DNA from: Meira nashicola
Lineage: Eukaryota > Basidiomycota > Exobasidiomycetes > Exobasidiales > Brachybasidiaceae
Direction: 5' to 3'
NCBI GenBank assembly: GCA_001600355.1
Contig: BCJU01000004.1
Coordinates: 310,001-374,000 of the forward strand
Length of the DNA: 64,000 bases
Shown: piece by piece, positions 50,592-61,285 of the stretch
How the letters are laid out: each line of letters begins with the position of its first letter
Position numbering within the stretch: the first letter of the stretch is position 1
Notes under the pieces: model-generated
Told to the model about the DNA's origin: nothing
The model's database searches: none
The model's input: only the letters and a program-made list of their open reading frames with translations
Made by a program: the position numbers and the translations under genes

Positions 50592-51500
50592 TTATAGGTT
50601 CGCTTGAGATTGTGGAACTTGAATTCGTGCACGTAAAGCGTCTAAATCGATCTCTTGTGTACAGATGATTGTAGTATCGTCCAAAGAAGGCAATCTGTAT
50701 TTTCGATTGATAGATTGATATTCTTCACTTGCTGACATTCCGGCAAAATGAGAAATTGAATGATAATTTACCAAACTAACTTCTTGCCATTTTGGTTGAT
50801 CATAGGGAGAAGGTGTTTCTTTATTTACCACACTGGCTAAAATCTTTGGTTCACCTCCGAATGGTTTTGCTGCTTGTGTGAATCCTTTGCCGTATTCATA
50901 ATAACGTTCTTTATCTTCTTTTGAACGATTAAATGCCAATAAGTTCAATTGTTGAACTGGACCACGACCATCCGCTAATCCATCACTTGTTCCTAATCTA
51001 TCCAAATCTTCAATCAATTGACTTAATTCTTCTGAATATTCAAGATTTTGACTTGTTTTAGGTGGATATTGTTCTACTGAACGTGCAGGATCTCGTTCGA
51101 GTGATTCGATTGGAATATGTTCGGATCTTTTTGCTTCCTTATTGAGTTGTTTAGTTTTGGATTTGTATCCTTCTACTAGCCTCGTTGGAATTCCAATATC
51201 AAGTGTATATTCGTTGATAATATCCTTTTGTGTAAATGGATGAGAACTTAGATTAACTTGATCACCTCCTTTCATAATCAACAATAAATCCCATCCAGTT
51301 TTGTTCAATTGAACATGATCTATTCTCGTTGCTACAATTACGGAACGTCTAATTACGCATGCTAATAAAAGACGATCGTTTAATTCATTTCCGTTGGTTT
51401 TGTTTAAAAGTTTGTGTAAGAACCTCTTTCGAGCGGTAAAGATTGATTCTTGTTCAGATTTACGTTCTAATTCGATCAAATGAAGAGTACAAAGTGGCAT
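50592..51500 (-). CDS. Unrecognised 302-aa soluble protein
   Basis: Single-exon gene. The N-terminal part has mixed alpha/beta strands (CTLHLIELERK, VIVATRIDHVQLNKTGWDLLLIM). A central polar segment is rich in Lys, Ser and Glu. The end carries WQEVSLVNYHSISHFAGM, EYQSINRKYRLPSL and TTIICTQEIDL. No signal peptide, membrane segment or known motif is seen. The ordered blocks at both ends suggest a real folded protein conserved at least among near relatives. The 3' end faces the membrane-protein gene with a 107-bp gap. Confidence 0.78.
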   Translation of the reverse strand: MPLCTLHLIELERKSEQESIFTARKRFLHKLLNKTNGNELNDRLLLACVIRRSVIVATRIDHVQLNKTGWDLLLIMKGGDQVNLSSHPFTQKDIINEYTLDIGIPTRLVEGYKSKTKQLNKEAKRSEHIPIESLERDPARSVEQYPPKTSQNLEYSEELSQLIEDLDRLGTSDGLADGRGPVQQLNLLAFNRSKEDKERYYEYGKGFTQAAKPFGGEPKILASVVNKETPSPYDQPKWQEVSLVNYHSISHFAGMSASEEYQSINRKYRLPSLDDTTIICTQEIDLDALRARIQVPQSQANL

Positions 51501-52072
51501 CTTTGAAATGATTATCTTGAGAGCGAAGGTGTTGATGAAGAACGGAAATAAGGCTTCTTGTTCACTGCTGTCAAATCGCTTTATTCTGTTTGGCTGTTAT
51601 GAACCCTATCAATTAAATCGAAAACGTGAAAGTGCAAGCGAGCAAATTGAGGCGAAAAGGGCGGATAAAGTGAATGAATAAAGACTAAACTTGTTGCAAA
51701 TTGAAATGAGGGGAAATGTGGGGAAAGAAGTGTGTAAAAAATAAAATCGTATGCAACTTTAATAACACGCAAACATTGCACCCAAAATCCCATGCCTCTT
51801 TCTCACTCTTTTCGTTCGCCTTTTGTCTGCCGTCTAGAATGGCGTCTTTTGCTTTGCTTTAGTGCTCTTTCTTTTTATTGCCGCGTGTAGTGAACGGTGC
51901 CGGTGTAGTGCAGTACCCGTCCAGCCGTTTTACCTCTCTCTATGTTGCGACGGCGCTTATGTAGTCTATGTATGTATGCACTCAGGACGGATTATCGGGC
52001 ATGGGTGCAGAAAGATTAAAGCTTCTTGATGTTCACCTTTTATCATCATTTAACTAGCATCAATTGCAAGAT
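51501..52072. other. Divergent promoter region
   Basis: A 0.57-kb spacer between the 302-aa protein gene (-) and MED10 (+), with a TATGTATG patch near 51968. No gene seen. Confidence 0.45.
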
Positions 52073-52776
52073 ATGTCTGGAGGTAATAGAAGACAAGCAA
52101 CACCACTATCACCTTCACCATCACCTGAACCAGCAGAAGGAGCGAGACAAAATAACACAGGTGGTTTTAAACCTTTATCGATAGGTGGAGCATCTGGTTT
52201 AACAGGACAATCAGGGCAAAGTGTTGGAGATGTTGGTAATTCAGGACAACAAGGATTAAGTGGTGGATCAAATGGTGAAATTTATGGAAATTTAGCACAA
52301 GAACAAGCAAGGTATACACTTGAAGAAAGAATTCGTGTTGCTATTGATGATTTAATGCAATTAGCAACTTGTGCAGCAGAAGTACACGAAGGTGATGAAG
52401 ATATCGTTCGTTTGGAAATCAATAAAACGATGGAATCTTTACAAGGATTACAAAACGCTTGTGATTCTCCAGATTTAACACAAATGGTACCGGAAGATGT
52501 AATGACAATGATCGATTCAGGTCGTAACCCTGACATTCACACAAGAACATTTACAAATAGACTAAATAGTGATAATCAACAAATGCGTGGACAAGCGATC
52601 AACTTTGATGTGAGTAGCGAGTGTGCACTATGTATTATGATCCCGATCTAAACCTTCCTTTCCCTTTCTTACAGAAATACCGCGATAGACTGCGTGATAA
52701 ATTAGAACAAGCATTCCCAGAAATGCAAGCAGATTTAGAACAGGTAGACAGAGCAGCCCTGCAATCTCAATCATAG
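52073..52776 (+). CDS. MED10: Mediator subunit 10 (Nut2), two exons
   Basis: Exons 52073-52609 and 52675-52776 (intron 65 nt, GTGAGT...TTACAG) join to 212 residues. The subunit sits in the Mediator middle module and links activators to RNA polymerase II. The conserved core starts near residue 82 (LEERIRVAIDDLMQLATC). It contains MIDSGRNPDIHTRTFTNRL and, across the splice, KYRDRLRDKLEQAFPEM. The second exon is required to complete this block, supporting the intron. The N-terminal 80 residues (Gly, Gln, Ser, Pro-rich) are specific to this lineage. The frame is open upstream to 52064, but the first ATG is 52073. Confidence 0.93.
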
Positions 52777-52861
52777 ATGCGGAATGCATGACAACTCAGC
52801 AATTCTGTATTTTTAAACAAGCATATTTATAGTACAACAATGTATAACAACAATTCATTCT

Positions 52862-53798
52862 TCAACTTTCACTCAAATGTCTCTGTTTGAATCCATCTTG
52901 AATCGCTTTAGCTGCTTTCAAATGAACTGTTGCCGAAGCTGTTTGTAAAAGTGTGAGTAACTAGACAAAAATGGAAAGGAAAAAAGTCAGTCGGACTCCA
53001 ATTTAACAAAATCAAAATGCGCAAAACACACACCTTTTCCATCTCTTCTATACTCATATGACCTGTTTGATCTATTGAAGTAATCGTTCCCAAAGCTGGC
53101 ATACTCCAAAGCGTAAGTGAAGATTTTGCTTTTACAGCTTCTGCATGTGTAGCATCAACAATCATTCCACCTTCATTTCCCCAAACGCCATGTACTCCAA
53201 CAACCAAACCATACAACTCAATTCCTGCATTTGCTAAAGCACAACTTGCAACCGTTACAGCAGCTGCTGCACATGCTTCATCATCAAATTTACCTTGACC
53301 TCTTCCTGCATCAGCTTGTAAGATTGTAATAAAAACATCAATTGATGCTTTTGGTAATTTATCTAATCTGATAGAAGGTAAAATTGCCAGCCTAATCGAA
53401 TTTGCTAAAGAGATTGATTCTGTATCTTTTCCTGATTTTTTACGTAAATTTGTTGAAAAACTTGCAAATCTACAATCTACCATTAATTCTGCTTCATTCG
53501 TATAAGATTTTGATGCACTTCCTCCTCCTACCGTTGAAGAAGAAGATTGTGAACGATTTTGTTGTGTTTGTTGTCGAGGTCCAAAAACTGAACATGCAAC
53601 TTTTACAGAATTGCTTTCAATGTATGCACTACCACTTGCTTGAGCCACTAAACCGGTTTGAATGAATAAAGAATGTACACCTTGACGCTCTGATTCTGAT
53701 CTTTGCTTTCTTTTGGGTGTAGTGGTGGACAAGAAGGTGGGCTGTATTGTCTCTGGTGCATTGATACGCCTTCTATCGAGAGTTGATGTACCTGCCAT
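52862..53798 (-). CDS. MTR3: Exosome core subunit Mtr3 (RNase PH domain), two exons
   Basis: Exon 1 is 53034-53798 and exon 2 is 52862-52960; the 73-nt intron has a GTGTGT donor and a TCTAG acceptor. The product has 287 residues and is an RNase-PH-like subunit of the exosome ring, which degrades and processes RNA from the 3' end. Motifs are GLVAQASGSAYIESN and VACSVFGPRQ, a STNLRKKS-type block, then IELYGLVVGVHG and MIVDATHAEA. Exon 2 supplies the last helix of the RNase PH domain (LLQTASATVHLKAAKAIQDG). The GSAYIE and LYGLVVGV wording fits Mtr3/EXOSC6 better than Rrp41. An in-frame ATG 57 bp upstream is unlikely. It converges on MED10 with an 85-bp gap. Confidence 0.93.
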
Positions 53799-54062
53799 AA
53801 TGCCAATATATGCGTAGAGATGATGATGATAGATCGGCGAGAAGAACTTGAGCAAAAAAAAATGTCAAAATCCGAAGCGCCGACTGAAAAAATTCTAAAC
53901 GCGCCAATGTCAAGCGTAAAGAACCAAAAATGTCTGAATAAATACATCTTTTCGATCATTGCGAGCAGAATACAAAGAGCATATGAAATGATGAAAAAAA
54001 GAGAAAGAGGAGAGATGATACAAAAAAGGAGAGAAATTCAAATAAATACAATTTTTGTTTTT

Positions 54063-57000
54063 TCATTGTGGACGAATGAAAGAGCCACCAAGACTAGAAT
54101 CAAGTTGAGCAGCTAATAAGAAACGATCAGTACCAGCAATCGTATCGGGATCTAAGATTTGCAAGTGTGATTCACCTTCTGGTTGTGATGGTACAACGGG
54201 TGTACGAGCACGTTCAGAAATCTCTACATTCGATGTCGGAATTGACAATTGAGATTGTGTTTGTTGTTGCCTTTCATGCTCACGACGCTTTCTTTCAATT
54301 TCTGCTGCACGTCGATCACGATCTGCTGGTTTGACAACTTCTTGAACGATTGTTGGTTGTTGTAAAGATTGATATAGTATATGCATATGTTTTTGCAATT
54401 CAAGCTTCGATCGTTTGGATTCTTCAATCATATTTGCAGCTGATTTTAATTGTCCTTTATCACGCATATAATCCGATTCATCTCGATACCAAACAACATC
54501 TTCTGCCAATCTCATCGTTTCAGAATCAAAGACAACTCTTGCTCCTTTTACACTTGATCCATCTAAAAGGATTACGTCACCTTCATCAAATCTGTGTTCA
54601 TGATTCTCAGGTGCAGGTTTATATATTTGTAATAATGTTTCCCATAATCCAGTATTTGTACGTACGCAAATCTTTTGAGAAGGCATTAAAGCTTGTAAAC
54701 AAACACGCATAATGTCAACCTTGTAACTTTGTTCACGTTCACGTTCATAAGGATTATGTACTTTGCACAACATTACCATACGTGGATCTTTATCGTCATC
54801 ATCTTCTTCCTCCTCCTCAACAGCCGAAGCAGCAGCAGCAGCATTTCGACTTAATTCACCAGTGATGAATTGTTCCACCTCTTCGTCATCTTCTTTAGTA
54901 CTATCAATCTTTGCCTTTTTCGATTTTCCTCCTTTTGTTGATTTAGTCGTCTTTGTCCTTCCTTCAACTTCGTCAGCTTCTGATTCAGGCAAAACATCCA
55001 ACATCCATCCCGAACCTTCTTGTAATGCACAACTAACATGAGAAGTACGAGAACAACGACCATAAGTACATTGAACTTTTGCTCCACGTTTCGATAATTG
55101 AACATCTTTGCAATTTTGACATTTTAAAGACCAACGTGCTTTTGGTATACCTTCATAACCCATTACAACTTCTTTTGGTGCACGCGATACTCCTTTTACA
55201 GGTTTAGAATTCGGCGCAATCCATGTCTCTGGCATGAAACTTGCACATAAACGATGAGCACGTTTAACTTTATCATCTTTACTCTTCGAATTAGGAATGA
55301 CAATCAAATCTTCTCTTGAAATTGAAGGGCAAAATTCGCACGGGAAAGATTCAATCTTTTGCTTTTTTGCTGGTTGAGGTAAATCTTCTTCATCTTCATC
55401 TTGCTCATCTTGTTGTTGTGAAGGTGAGATTCCTAAAGCAATCAATCGATCATTTTCTTCTTTTCTACGTTTTCTACGTTCACGTTCACGTATTTTACGT
55501 GCTTCCGCTTTTTCTTCATCGGTTTGCGTTAATCCAGCTTCTTCGAATCGCTTTTGTTCACGTTCTTTTCGTTTTCGATCAAGTTCTTCCATCTCTTTGC
55601 TTTCGTCTAGCATAGCATCAACATCCATTTTTACAGTATCATCTGTGCATTCACAATAAGTTGCCTTTCTACCAATATCCAACCAACTTTCCAATGCAAA
55701 ATTGACACTTTCGGCGCAATTGAAACCTAAATTATATCCGCTATGATACCCATAAGGATAAGTAAGAACAATCTCTTGCGCTTTTTGAACTAATCGTAAA
55801 GGCTTAATTCGACCTGCAGCAGATTCAATGAAACCAGGTGAGGCAAGATACGATTTATGTCTCATAAAATGACGACAACGTGAAGAATCAGCGGGAAATG
55901 CTGAAGCCATTGCTAATTCAAATCGTTTTTTGTCCGCTTGTCTGATCGAATACCATTGTTTGGGAGCGCCAAAGTGAATATAATTGATCGAATATAAATC
56001 CATATCTTCAACATGCCATGCAAATGTTGCACGCCACATACCAAAGTATAAATAAGGTGTCGTAACACCTGGTAACTTGCGCTTTAAATGAAGTCTCGTT
56101 AAGATGTTATCTAACTTTCCGATATTCCAATCTTTTGTTTCATCTGTGAATAATGTTCCTGACAAATCGGCACCATACATCGGCGGTTTGCCATAATTCA
56201 ATCCCCGCCAATATTCCTTCTCGATAGCCCGACAAACATCCATTGCCCAATCTTGAGGGACAGCATCCTCTCCTGCCTCTTTAGCCCAACCTTTGATGTG
56301 ATCAAAAAGGTCCCATTCTTCTTGGGTTGTTCTGTCAGCCATCTTAATCTTATGGACGATCGAGGATGCTGCTTTTGCGGGTGACGAACTATTAGCGGCG
56401 GCGGCGGCGTTTGAATTTGAAGACTTTCTAGGAGAAGAGCGAGTCTCTCGAGCTGTGCTGCTGGTCAAGTCTGAATCTGCACTTTCTTCCAGGTGTTCAT
56501 TTGTTTCTGTTCGGGCCAACTTTCTCTTTGAAGGAACTGTCGTTTGCTTACTAGGGCCTGGCTGAGATCCTGCAGCTCCCCTTCCTCGCCCACTCCTAGT
56601 TCGAACACCATCTTCTTCTACATCATCTTGTTTCCTTCGAGCAACTTCTTTCATTCTTGCCATTTCTGGACCACGAAGACTTTCTTGTGCACAAATGTCT
56701 GCCCATTGTTTTGGATTAACGATTCTAGCTGGATGAACAACGTTACTTTGTCGCCAAACACCAGCACCTGCAGGTGTGAATATTTGTTCGATACTATTCT
56801 TAATTCGAACTTGAGATAATCTGTTTTGTTCTGTGTATCGTTCTCCTGCTTGTTTGCTTGATTCGCCTTTTTGTCTTCCGTCCAAATTTGGCAAAGAATC
56901 TGTCCATTCTTTGGGCGGAATAATCTTTACAATACCGCTATGCATGCCCCATTCATCAATCCTTGAACAATATGAATAGAAATCTTTAAATTCTTCCCAC

Positions 57001-57377
57001 GTTGGCGTAAAAACTGGAACGCCTTTGATGTCATCTGTTGGATATTCTGGTGGTTCAGCATCTTCGCCTTCAAGATAAAGGTAAGCAGGTCGTAGGGGCG
57101 GTAATTTGTTTGTGCTTGGTTTAATATCTTCTGATTGTTGCCTATTTTGTCCTTCGGTTAAATTACTGCTATGGGCTGAAGAAGGAGGTGAAGGTGGTAA
57201 TGCTGAGCCATAATATGCTTCCGCAAAGTTACCCTCATCATTTATTCGATCATAATGATCAGACTTAGATGTCAAACTGTCATGATCATGAGAAAGTTCT
57301 GGTGTGAATGTGTCTTTATACTTTTGTGCTATAGACATTGGTTGGACTATAGATGAACTTTGCTCCATTGAGATCAT
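54063..57377 (-). CDS. JmjN/JmjC histone lysine demethylase of KDM4/Rph1 type
   Basis: A 1104-residue single-exon nuclear protein. It removes methyl groups from histone H3 lysines (K9/K36 in the family) with Fe(II) and 2-oxoglutarate. JmjN is at about 118-162 (VPVFTPTWEEF). JmjC is at about 415-575, with Fe ligands His455 and Glu457 in FAWHVEDMD and His545 in YPYGYHSGYNLGFNCAESVNFA. A CEC zinc motif at 575-577 follows. A Lys/Arg/Glu-rich coiled segment is at about 590-650. Then come Cys/His zinc-finger segments with CEFC, CQNC, CTYGRCSRTSHVSC spacing (extended PHD type). A long acidic/basic tail ends the protein. An insert of about 170 residues between JmjN and JmjC (residues about 240-345) is basic and disordered. 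Confidence 0.95.
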   Translation of the reverse strand: MISMEQSSSIVQPMSIAQKYKDTFTPELSHDHDSLTSKSDHYDRINDEGNFAEAYYGSALPPSPPSSAHSSNLTEGQNRQQSEDIKPSTNKLPPLRPAYLYLEGEDAEPPEYPTDDIKGVPVFTPTWEEFKDFYSYCSRIDEWGMHSGIVKIIPPKEWTDSLPNLDGRQKGESSKQAGERYTEQNRLSQVRIKNSIEQIFTPAGAGVWRQSNVVHPARIVNPKQWADICAQESLRGPEMARMKEVARRKQDDVEEDGVRTRSGRGRGAAGSQPGPSKQTTVPSKRKLARTETNEHLEESADSDLTSSTARETRSSPRKSSNSNAAAAANSSSPAKAASSIVHKIKMADRTTQEEWDLFDHIKGWAKEAGEDAVPQDWAMDVCRAIEKEYWRGLNYGKPPMYGADLSGTLFTDETKDWNIGKLDNILTRLHLKRKLPGVTTPYLYFGMWRATFAWHVEDMDLYSINYIHFGAPKQWYSIRQADKKRFELAMASAFPADSSRCRHFMRHKSYLASPGFIESAAGRIKPLRLVQKAQEIVLTYPYGYHSGYNLGFNCAESVNFALESWLDIGRKATYCECTDDTVKMDVDAMLDESKEMEELDRKRKEREQKRFEEAGLTQTDEEKAEARKIRERERRKRRKEENDRLIALGISPSQQQDEQDEDEEDLPQPAKKQKIESFPCEFCPSISREDLIVIPNSKSKDDKVKRAHRLCASFMPETWIAPNSKPVKGVSRAPKEVVMGYEGIPKARWSLKCQNCKDVQLSKRGAKVQCTYGRCSRTSHVSCALQEGSGWMLDVLPESEADEVEGRTKTTKSTKGGKSKKAKIDSTKEDDEEVEQFITGELSRNAAAAASAVEEEEEDDDDKDPRMVMLCKVHNPYEREREQSYKVDIMRVCLQALMPSQKICVRTNTGLWETLLQIYKPAPENHEHRFDEGDVILLDGSSVKGARVVFDSETMRLAEDVVWYRDESDYMRDKGQLKSAANMIEESKRSKLELQKHMHILYQSLQQPTIVQEVVKPADRDRRAAEIERKRREHERQQQTQSQLSIPTSNVEISERARTPVVPSQPEGESHLQILDPDTIAGTDRFLLAAQLDSSLGGSFIRPQ

Positions 57378-59228
57378 TTTTTTCCCAGGTAACCCCGAGT
57401 AATGTTGTGTATTTGACCTTTTTGGCTTTTCTTACGATTTCGATATGATTGGCGATCGGGAAGTGAATCGTAATTTCCCACAAACCTCCTTTATATACAA
57501 ATGCACTTTAACTTTAATGAAGTGGCGATAAATCGAACAATAATAGCGTGTTGAGAAGATGATTGAAAAAGCAAAAAAGATGAAATACTTGTTACTTTTG
57601 TTCACACGACGGCCAGCTCTAGTACGTACATAAAGTGACTAAATTTAGTAGAAACGGGGAATCGGCATATGTACAAAAACGCATCTACACACCGTTCAAA
57701 TGCCCGAAATCTTGTATAGGAAAAATCTCGAGTCCCTTTTTTTTCTCGACAAATTACGGGTGCAGTGCATTGAAAGCATTCAAACGCGCCGGGGCAAGCT
57801 AAAAGTCATAATAAATTTGTAGAAAGGAGGAATAAGGCCCCGACAGTGCATATGAAGAGGATTCCAAAGGGTGATTAACGAGATCACCCTTTGTGAGGGC
57901 GTACGCAGCCATAATCTGATTGCAGGCCTATTGCCAATGCATAGCTTACGTAAATATTGAAGTGATCAACTACTTTGAGTGTGGCGTCTTGATATCATTC
58001 CTGTGTAAATTAATTTGATTATCACTATTCGAAAAGCGATCAATGCGAACTTTAATAAAAAGCCTTTAATTTTTGATTGATCTTCCAAACTGTTTGAGTA
58101 AGAGCGGCTTTTGCTTTTGCTATCACGACTTCTTCTAAAATACGCTCGAGCACATACACGGACCTCTTATAATGACGTCTGTGGGAATAAAAGTGTGGCG
58201 TTATGGCAACGCTAGTTATATGTGACTTGTTTATATCATCAATCATTTCTCGTAACAGTCACATAATTCTCATGGTCCAACATTATTATCGTGACTTTAT
58301 CAAAAAAAAGAGTTGAAATTTTTAATATTTAGACTTGTCCTAATTTAGCAATCTTCCCCGAGCTGGTGGTCTGGATAACAATCATGATAGTCGAACTTTA
58401 ACTGAGTAAATGGAAGAAGTCTATTCAGTGATTCTCTTAATTAATAAGCAAGAATGTTTTCCCACGTGTGAAAATGTCAAATTCCATAAAGAATGATTCC
58501 CGCAGTCTTTATGAACAATTATTATCTGTATTGAATTTTATAACCCTCATCTTAAAGAAATGGAAACGTTGTTCCTTCTCATTTAATTTACGCTAGAAAA
58601 TAAAAATCCTCGTGTTCGCAAAATTGTTAGCGTTTATAAATCCATCGATTAGCGTAAAAAGATGCATATCCTATCAATGAAACAACGTGCAAAAGATTAA
58701 TTTATCCGTATGTACTTGCATTCATCTTCTAAAACCCTATTTCTTTTGAGTCTTGGCCTGCATAAGAATTGACAAACATCCCCGCAGAAAGATGACAGTT
58801 GCACTCTTTAAACGGACACGACGGTACCGTAAGATTGATGCACATGGTTGTTTGTTGATTTAGCGTAGATTAAAGATAGCAAGCACGTTCACTTATCTTG
58901 TTTTTTATAACCTTCATCATTATGACAACCAATCATGTTTATCCTAAATGCATCTTTAGCTTCGGATGAGATTCCGTAAAAAAAGAGTTTATGTATAATA
59001 TAGTCTTGTACCTGATCAAGGGCGAACTTCTTATTGTGAGAAAGTAGTTTGTGAACAGGTACCTAATGTACATGCAGCGCGTTAAAAGAATGCTGTGCAA
59101 CAGGATATATAAAGAGGCTTCTTTATCATCTGTTCGTTCCATTGCACAGCCCTCTCTTTCGCTTATCCCTTCTCCTTCTTCTTTTCTCCTCATATTACTC
59201 TACTCTATCTCTTATTATACTCAAAATA
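57378..59228. other. 1.85-kb gene-poor region
   Basis: No supported gene. The right part holds several copies of a TAGCGT/ACGCTA core (near 58589, 58630, 58652 and 58862). A TATA box for the nuclease gene lies at 59105. Stops occur in all frames. Confidence 0.55.
59105..59113 (+). promoter_or_regulatory. TATA box (TATATAAAG)
   Basis: TATATAAAG lies 124 bp upstream of the ATG of the nuclease gene. Confidence 0.55.
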
Positions 59229-60055
59229 ATGGTCGCCATTCGTTCTTTTACCTTTTTGGCTTTAGCATTTGCTTCTTCTTCGTTGGCTGCAACTGTCACT
59301 TTCGATTGCACCAGTAAGTATAAAAGTATAAAACGACTAAAGTATACTTTACAATTGATTGACTTTATCTCTTTACTTTTAAAGAGGTACCAAACATTTG
59401 TGGAAATGATTTCTATGCAATCAACTGTGCCGGTAAACCAACAAGATTGAACCGGGACAGTGATAATGCTTCCGCTCATCGTGCTGCAAACGCTTGTCGT
59501 TCTCCAAACAGATGTTCAGGAAACGACGATGATTCAAACAGTTGTGATGAATATCCTTACGCTTCTTCTCAACAAGGCGGTTCAGGAGCAGTAACGCGGT
59601 AAGTGATGATAGGTTTTCTTTCATTTTTAAACATCCTCATTGACCCTAAACCTTCTTTCTTCGATTTTTATTATGTTTTTAATGGTAAAAGTTGCGTCCC
59701 TAGTCATGAAAATTCAGTGCAAGGGGGTACGCTCTCGAGCTTTTATACAAGGAATAGTGTTGGAAACGGTGATGCTTACAACGTAGCATTCACAAATACC
59801 AACGGAATCCAATACACTGATTCATGTTCGAACACCGGAAATGAAGTGATCCGCCGGGAAACAAGTGCGGTGCCGTATGGACGCGCTTTGGGAACGGCAC
59901 CGTTCCATACTCCACGCAGATTTATCACTGAGGAAGGACAAGAACTACTCATGTTTGAGTCTCGTGATGAACCTGGATCACTCGATGACATTGTCGGTCA
60001 AGAAACTTACCTTGCCCATGAAGATCGCTTCGTCAAAATCGTTCGTGCAATCTGA
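59229..60055 (+). CDS. Secreted NucA/NucB-type deoxyribonuclease, three exons
   Basis: Exons 59229-59313, 59385-59598 and 59692-60055 (introns 71 and 93 nt, both GTAAGT...AAAG) join in frame to 220 residues. The product begins with a signal peptide at about 1-21. The family core is present: INCAGKPTRL, RAANACRSPN, SCDEYPYASS at 81-90, CVPSHENSVQGG at 101-112 and NGDAYNVAF. These CDEYP and ENSxQGG blocks are typical of NucA/NucB (sporulation-type and fungal secreted) nucleases. The two halves of the core lie in different exons and are joined only by splicing, which supports the model. It probably degrades extracellular DNA. About ten Cys could stabilise the secreted fold. The C-terminal 60 residues (RRETSAVPYGR onward) are not recognised. 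Confidence 0.9.
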
Positions 60056-60141
60056 ATATGATTGGGCTTGATGCTGAACCAATTCAAACGAAATCATTAT
60101 GCCACCCAAAAATTACTATTCTATTATGACTATACCGTACT

Positions 60142-60161
60142 TATATATATATATATATATA
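60142..60161. repeat. (TA)n dinucleotide repeat
   Basis: A pure TA tract about 85 bp downstream of the nuclease stop codon. Confidence 0.8.
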
Positions 60162-60285
60162 ATTGATGCTTTACCTTGCTGCATGCAATGCCTTTCTATA
60201 TGAATCGGACTTCTTGTTCTCTCTTGTTTCATCCTTGATGGCAGTGCTAAAGATAGGGCTGTGTATTTATTTCGCACGACCAACA

Positions 60286-60299
60286 CTTTACGCGTAAAG
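60286..60299. promoter_or_regulatory. Palindromic MCB-like element
   Basis: CTTTACGCGTAAAG is a perfect 14-bp palindrome with an ACGCGT core, the MluI cell-cycle box bound by Mbp1/Swi6-type factors in yeasts. It lies about 145 bp upstream of the DAD1 start. Confidence 0.45.
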
Positions 60300-60344
60300 G
60301 TGTCCTGTCATTTGGTGTTGAATGCATGCACGCACGCACAGCCT

Positions 60345-60350
60345 ACGCGT
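60345..60350. promoter_or_regulatory. Second MCB-like ACGCGT element
   Basis: ACGCGT, about 93 bp upstream of the DAD1 start and 55 bp from the first copy. Confidence 0.4.
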
Positions 60351-60442
60351 AAAAATAAAGAATATGCTTGTGTGTTGATCTCCTTCTCATCAGTCTACAA
60401 CCATGCGTTCTGATTGAGGTACAATAAAAGAAGACGTACAAG

Positions 60443-61035
60443 ATGACATCATCATCTCTTTCGTCGAATTCAAAAGGCGGTACATCTAATCTAGCAGCCG
60501 CCTCACAGAGATCCGTTTCGGGATCTGGACCTTCGCCTTTCTTCTTGAAAGAACGTGAAAGATTGATTACAGATATTGCAGATGTGAGTACTTTCTCCGA
60601 ATTCAGTAATACACTCTCGTAGGAAATTGATAGGCTAATTGCTCTCTCTTTATCATTATACAGGGTATGGAACAGCTATTAGGAAATGTGAACACTCTCA
60701 ATAGAAAGTTAGAAGAATCAATAGTAGTAGGTCAAGAATTCGAACCAATCTCAAATTTATGGGGTCCATTTGTAGATATGTTGACGGATCATGGCATAAA
60801 ACCTACCAAAGCAACAGGCACAAACGAAGGAGACTTTGCTTCATCACAAAAGGATGCACAATCAAGTAATGCAAATGAACAACAAAGGCTTACCGGATCT
60901 TTATCGTCAAAAGAATTGGCAGAATCTAATGCAGCTTTGTCTGCTTCATTAGATGGACCAAATGGTAATCGATTACCACCTGGCGTTGCACCCGGAGGAG
61001 GAACAGTATACGGATTTTCTTCATCATCTTCATAA
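60443..61035 (+). CDS. DAD1: DASH complex subunit Dad1, two exons
   Basis: Exons 60443-60583 and 60664-61035 (intron 80 nt, GTGAGT...TATACAG) join to 170 residues. Dad1 is part of the DASH/Dam1 ring that couples kinetochores to spindle microtubules; the complex is fungal. The conserved core crosses the splice: ERERLITDIADGMEQLLGN, then LNRKLEESIVVGQEFEPIS and LWGPF, matching the Dad1 signature (VGxEF...LW). The C-terminal 90 residues are Ser/Asn/Gln-rich and not conserved, making the protein longer than yeast Dad1 (about 94). Two ACGCGT boxes upstream fit cell-cycle control. It converges on the Cdc50-like gene with a 250-bp gap. Confidence 0.93.
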
Positions 61036-61285
61036 TCTCCACTTCTGTACTTGTAAGATCATTGTATCATTATCACGCATAATCGCACACTCTCTCACAG
61101 TAAATACCAGATGTGCAAAATTGATTAAAAGTCATGAAAGAAAGAAGCAAGAGAATTGTGTACATACAAAGATAAGAAAGAGGTATGATTCGAAATTTGT
61201 GATGATTCGCATTTTGGAGTTAGTGCGTGCTTTGAAGGAAGGATTGCAGAGATATATGTATAAGATAGATCGTTCATTTTGTCCA

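Larger units (their letters stand above)
60056..60442. other. Promoter region of DAD1
   Basis: A 0.39-kb spacer with a TA run (60142-60161) and two ACGCGT elements. Confidence 0.5.
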
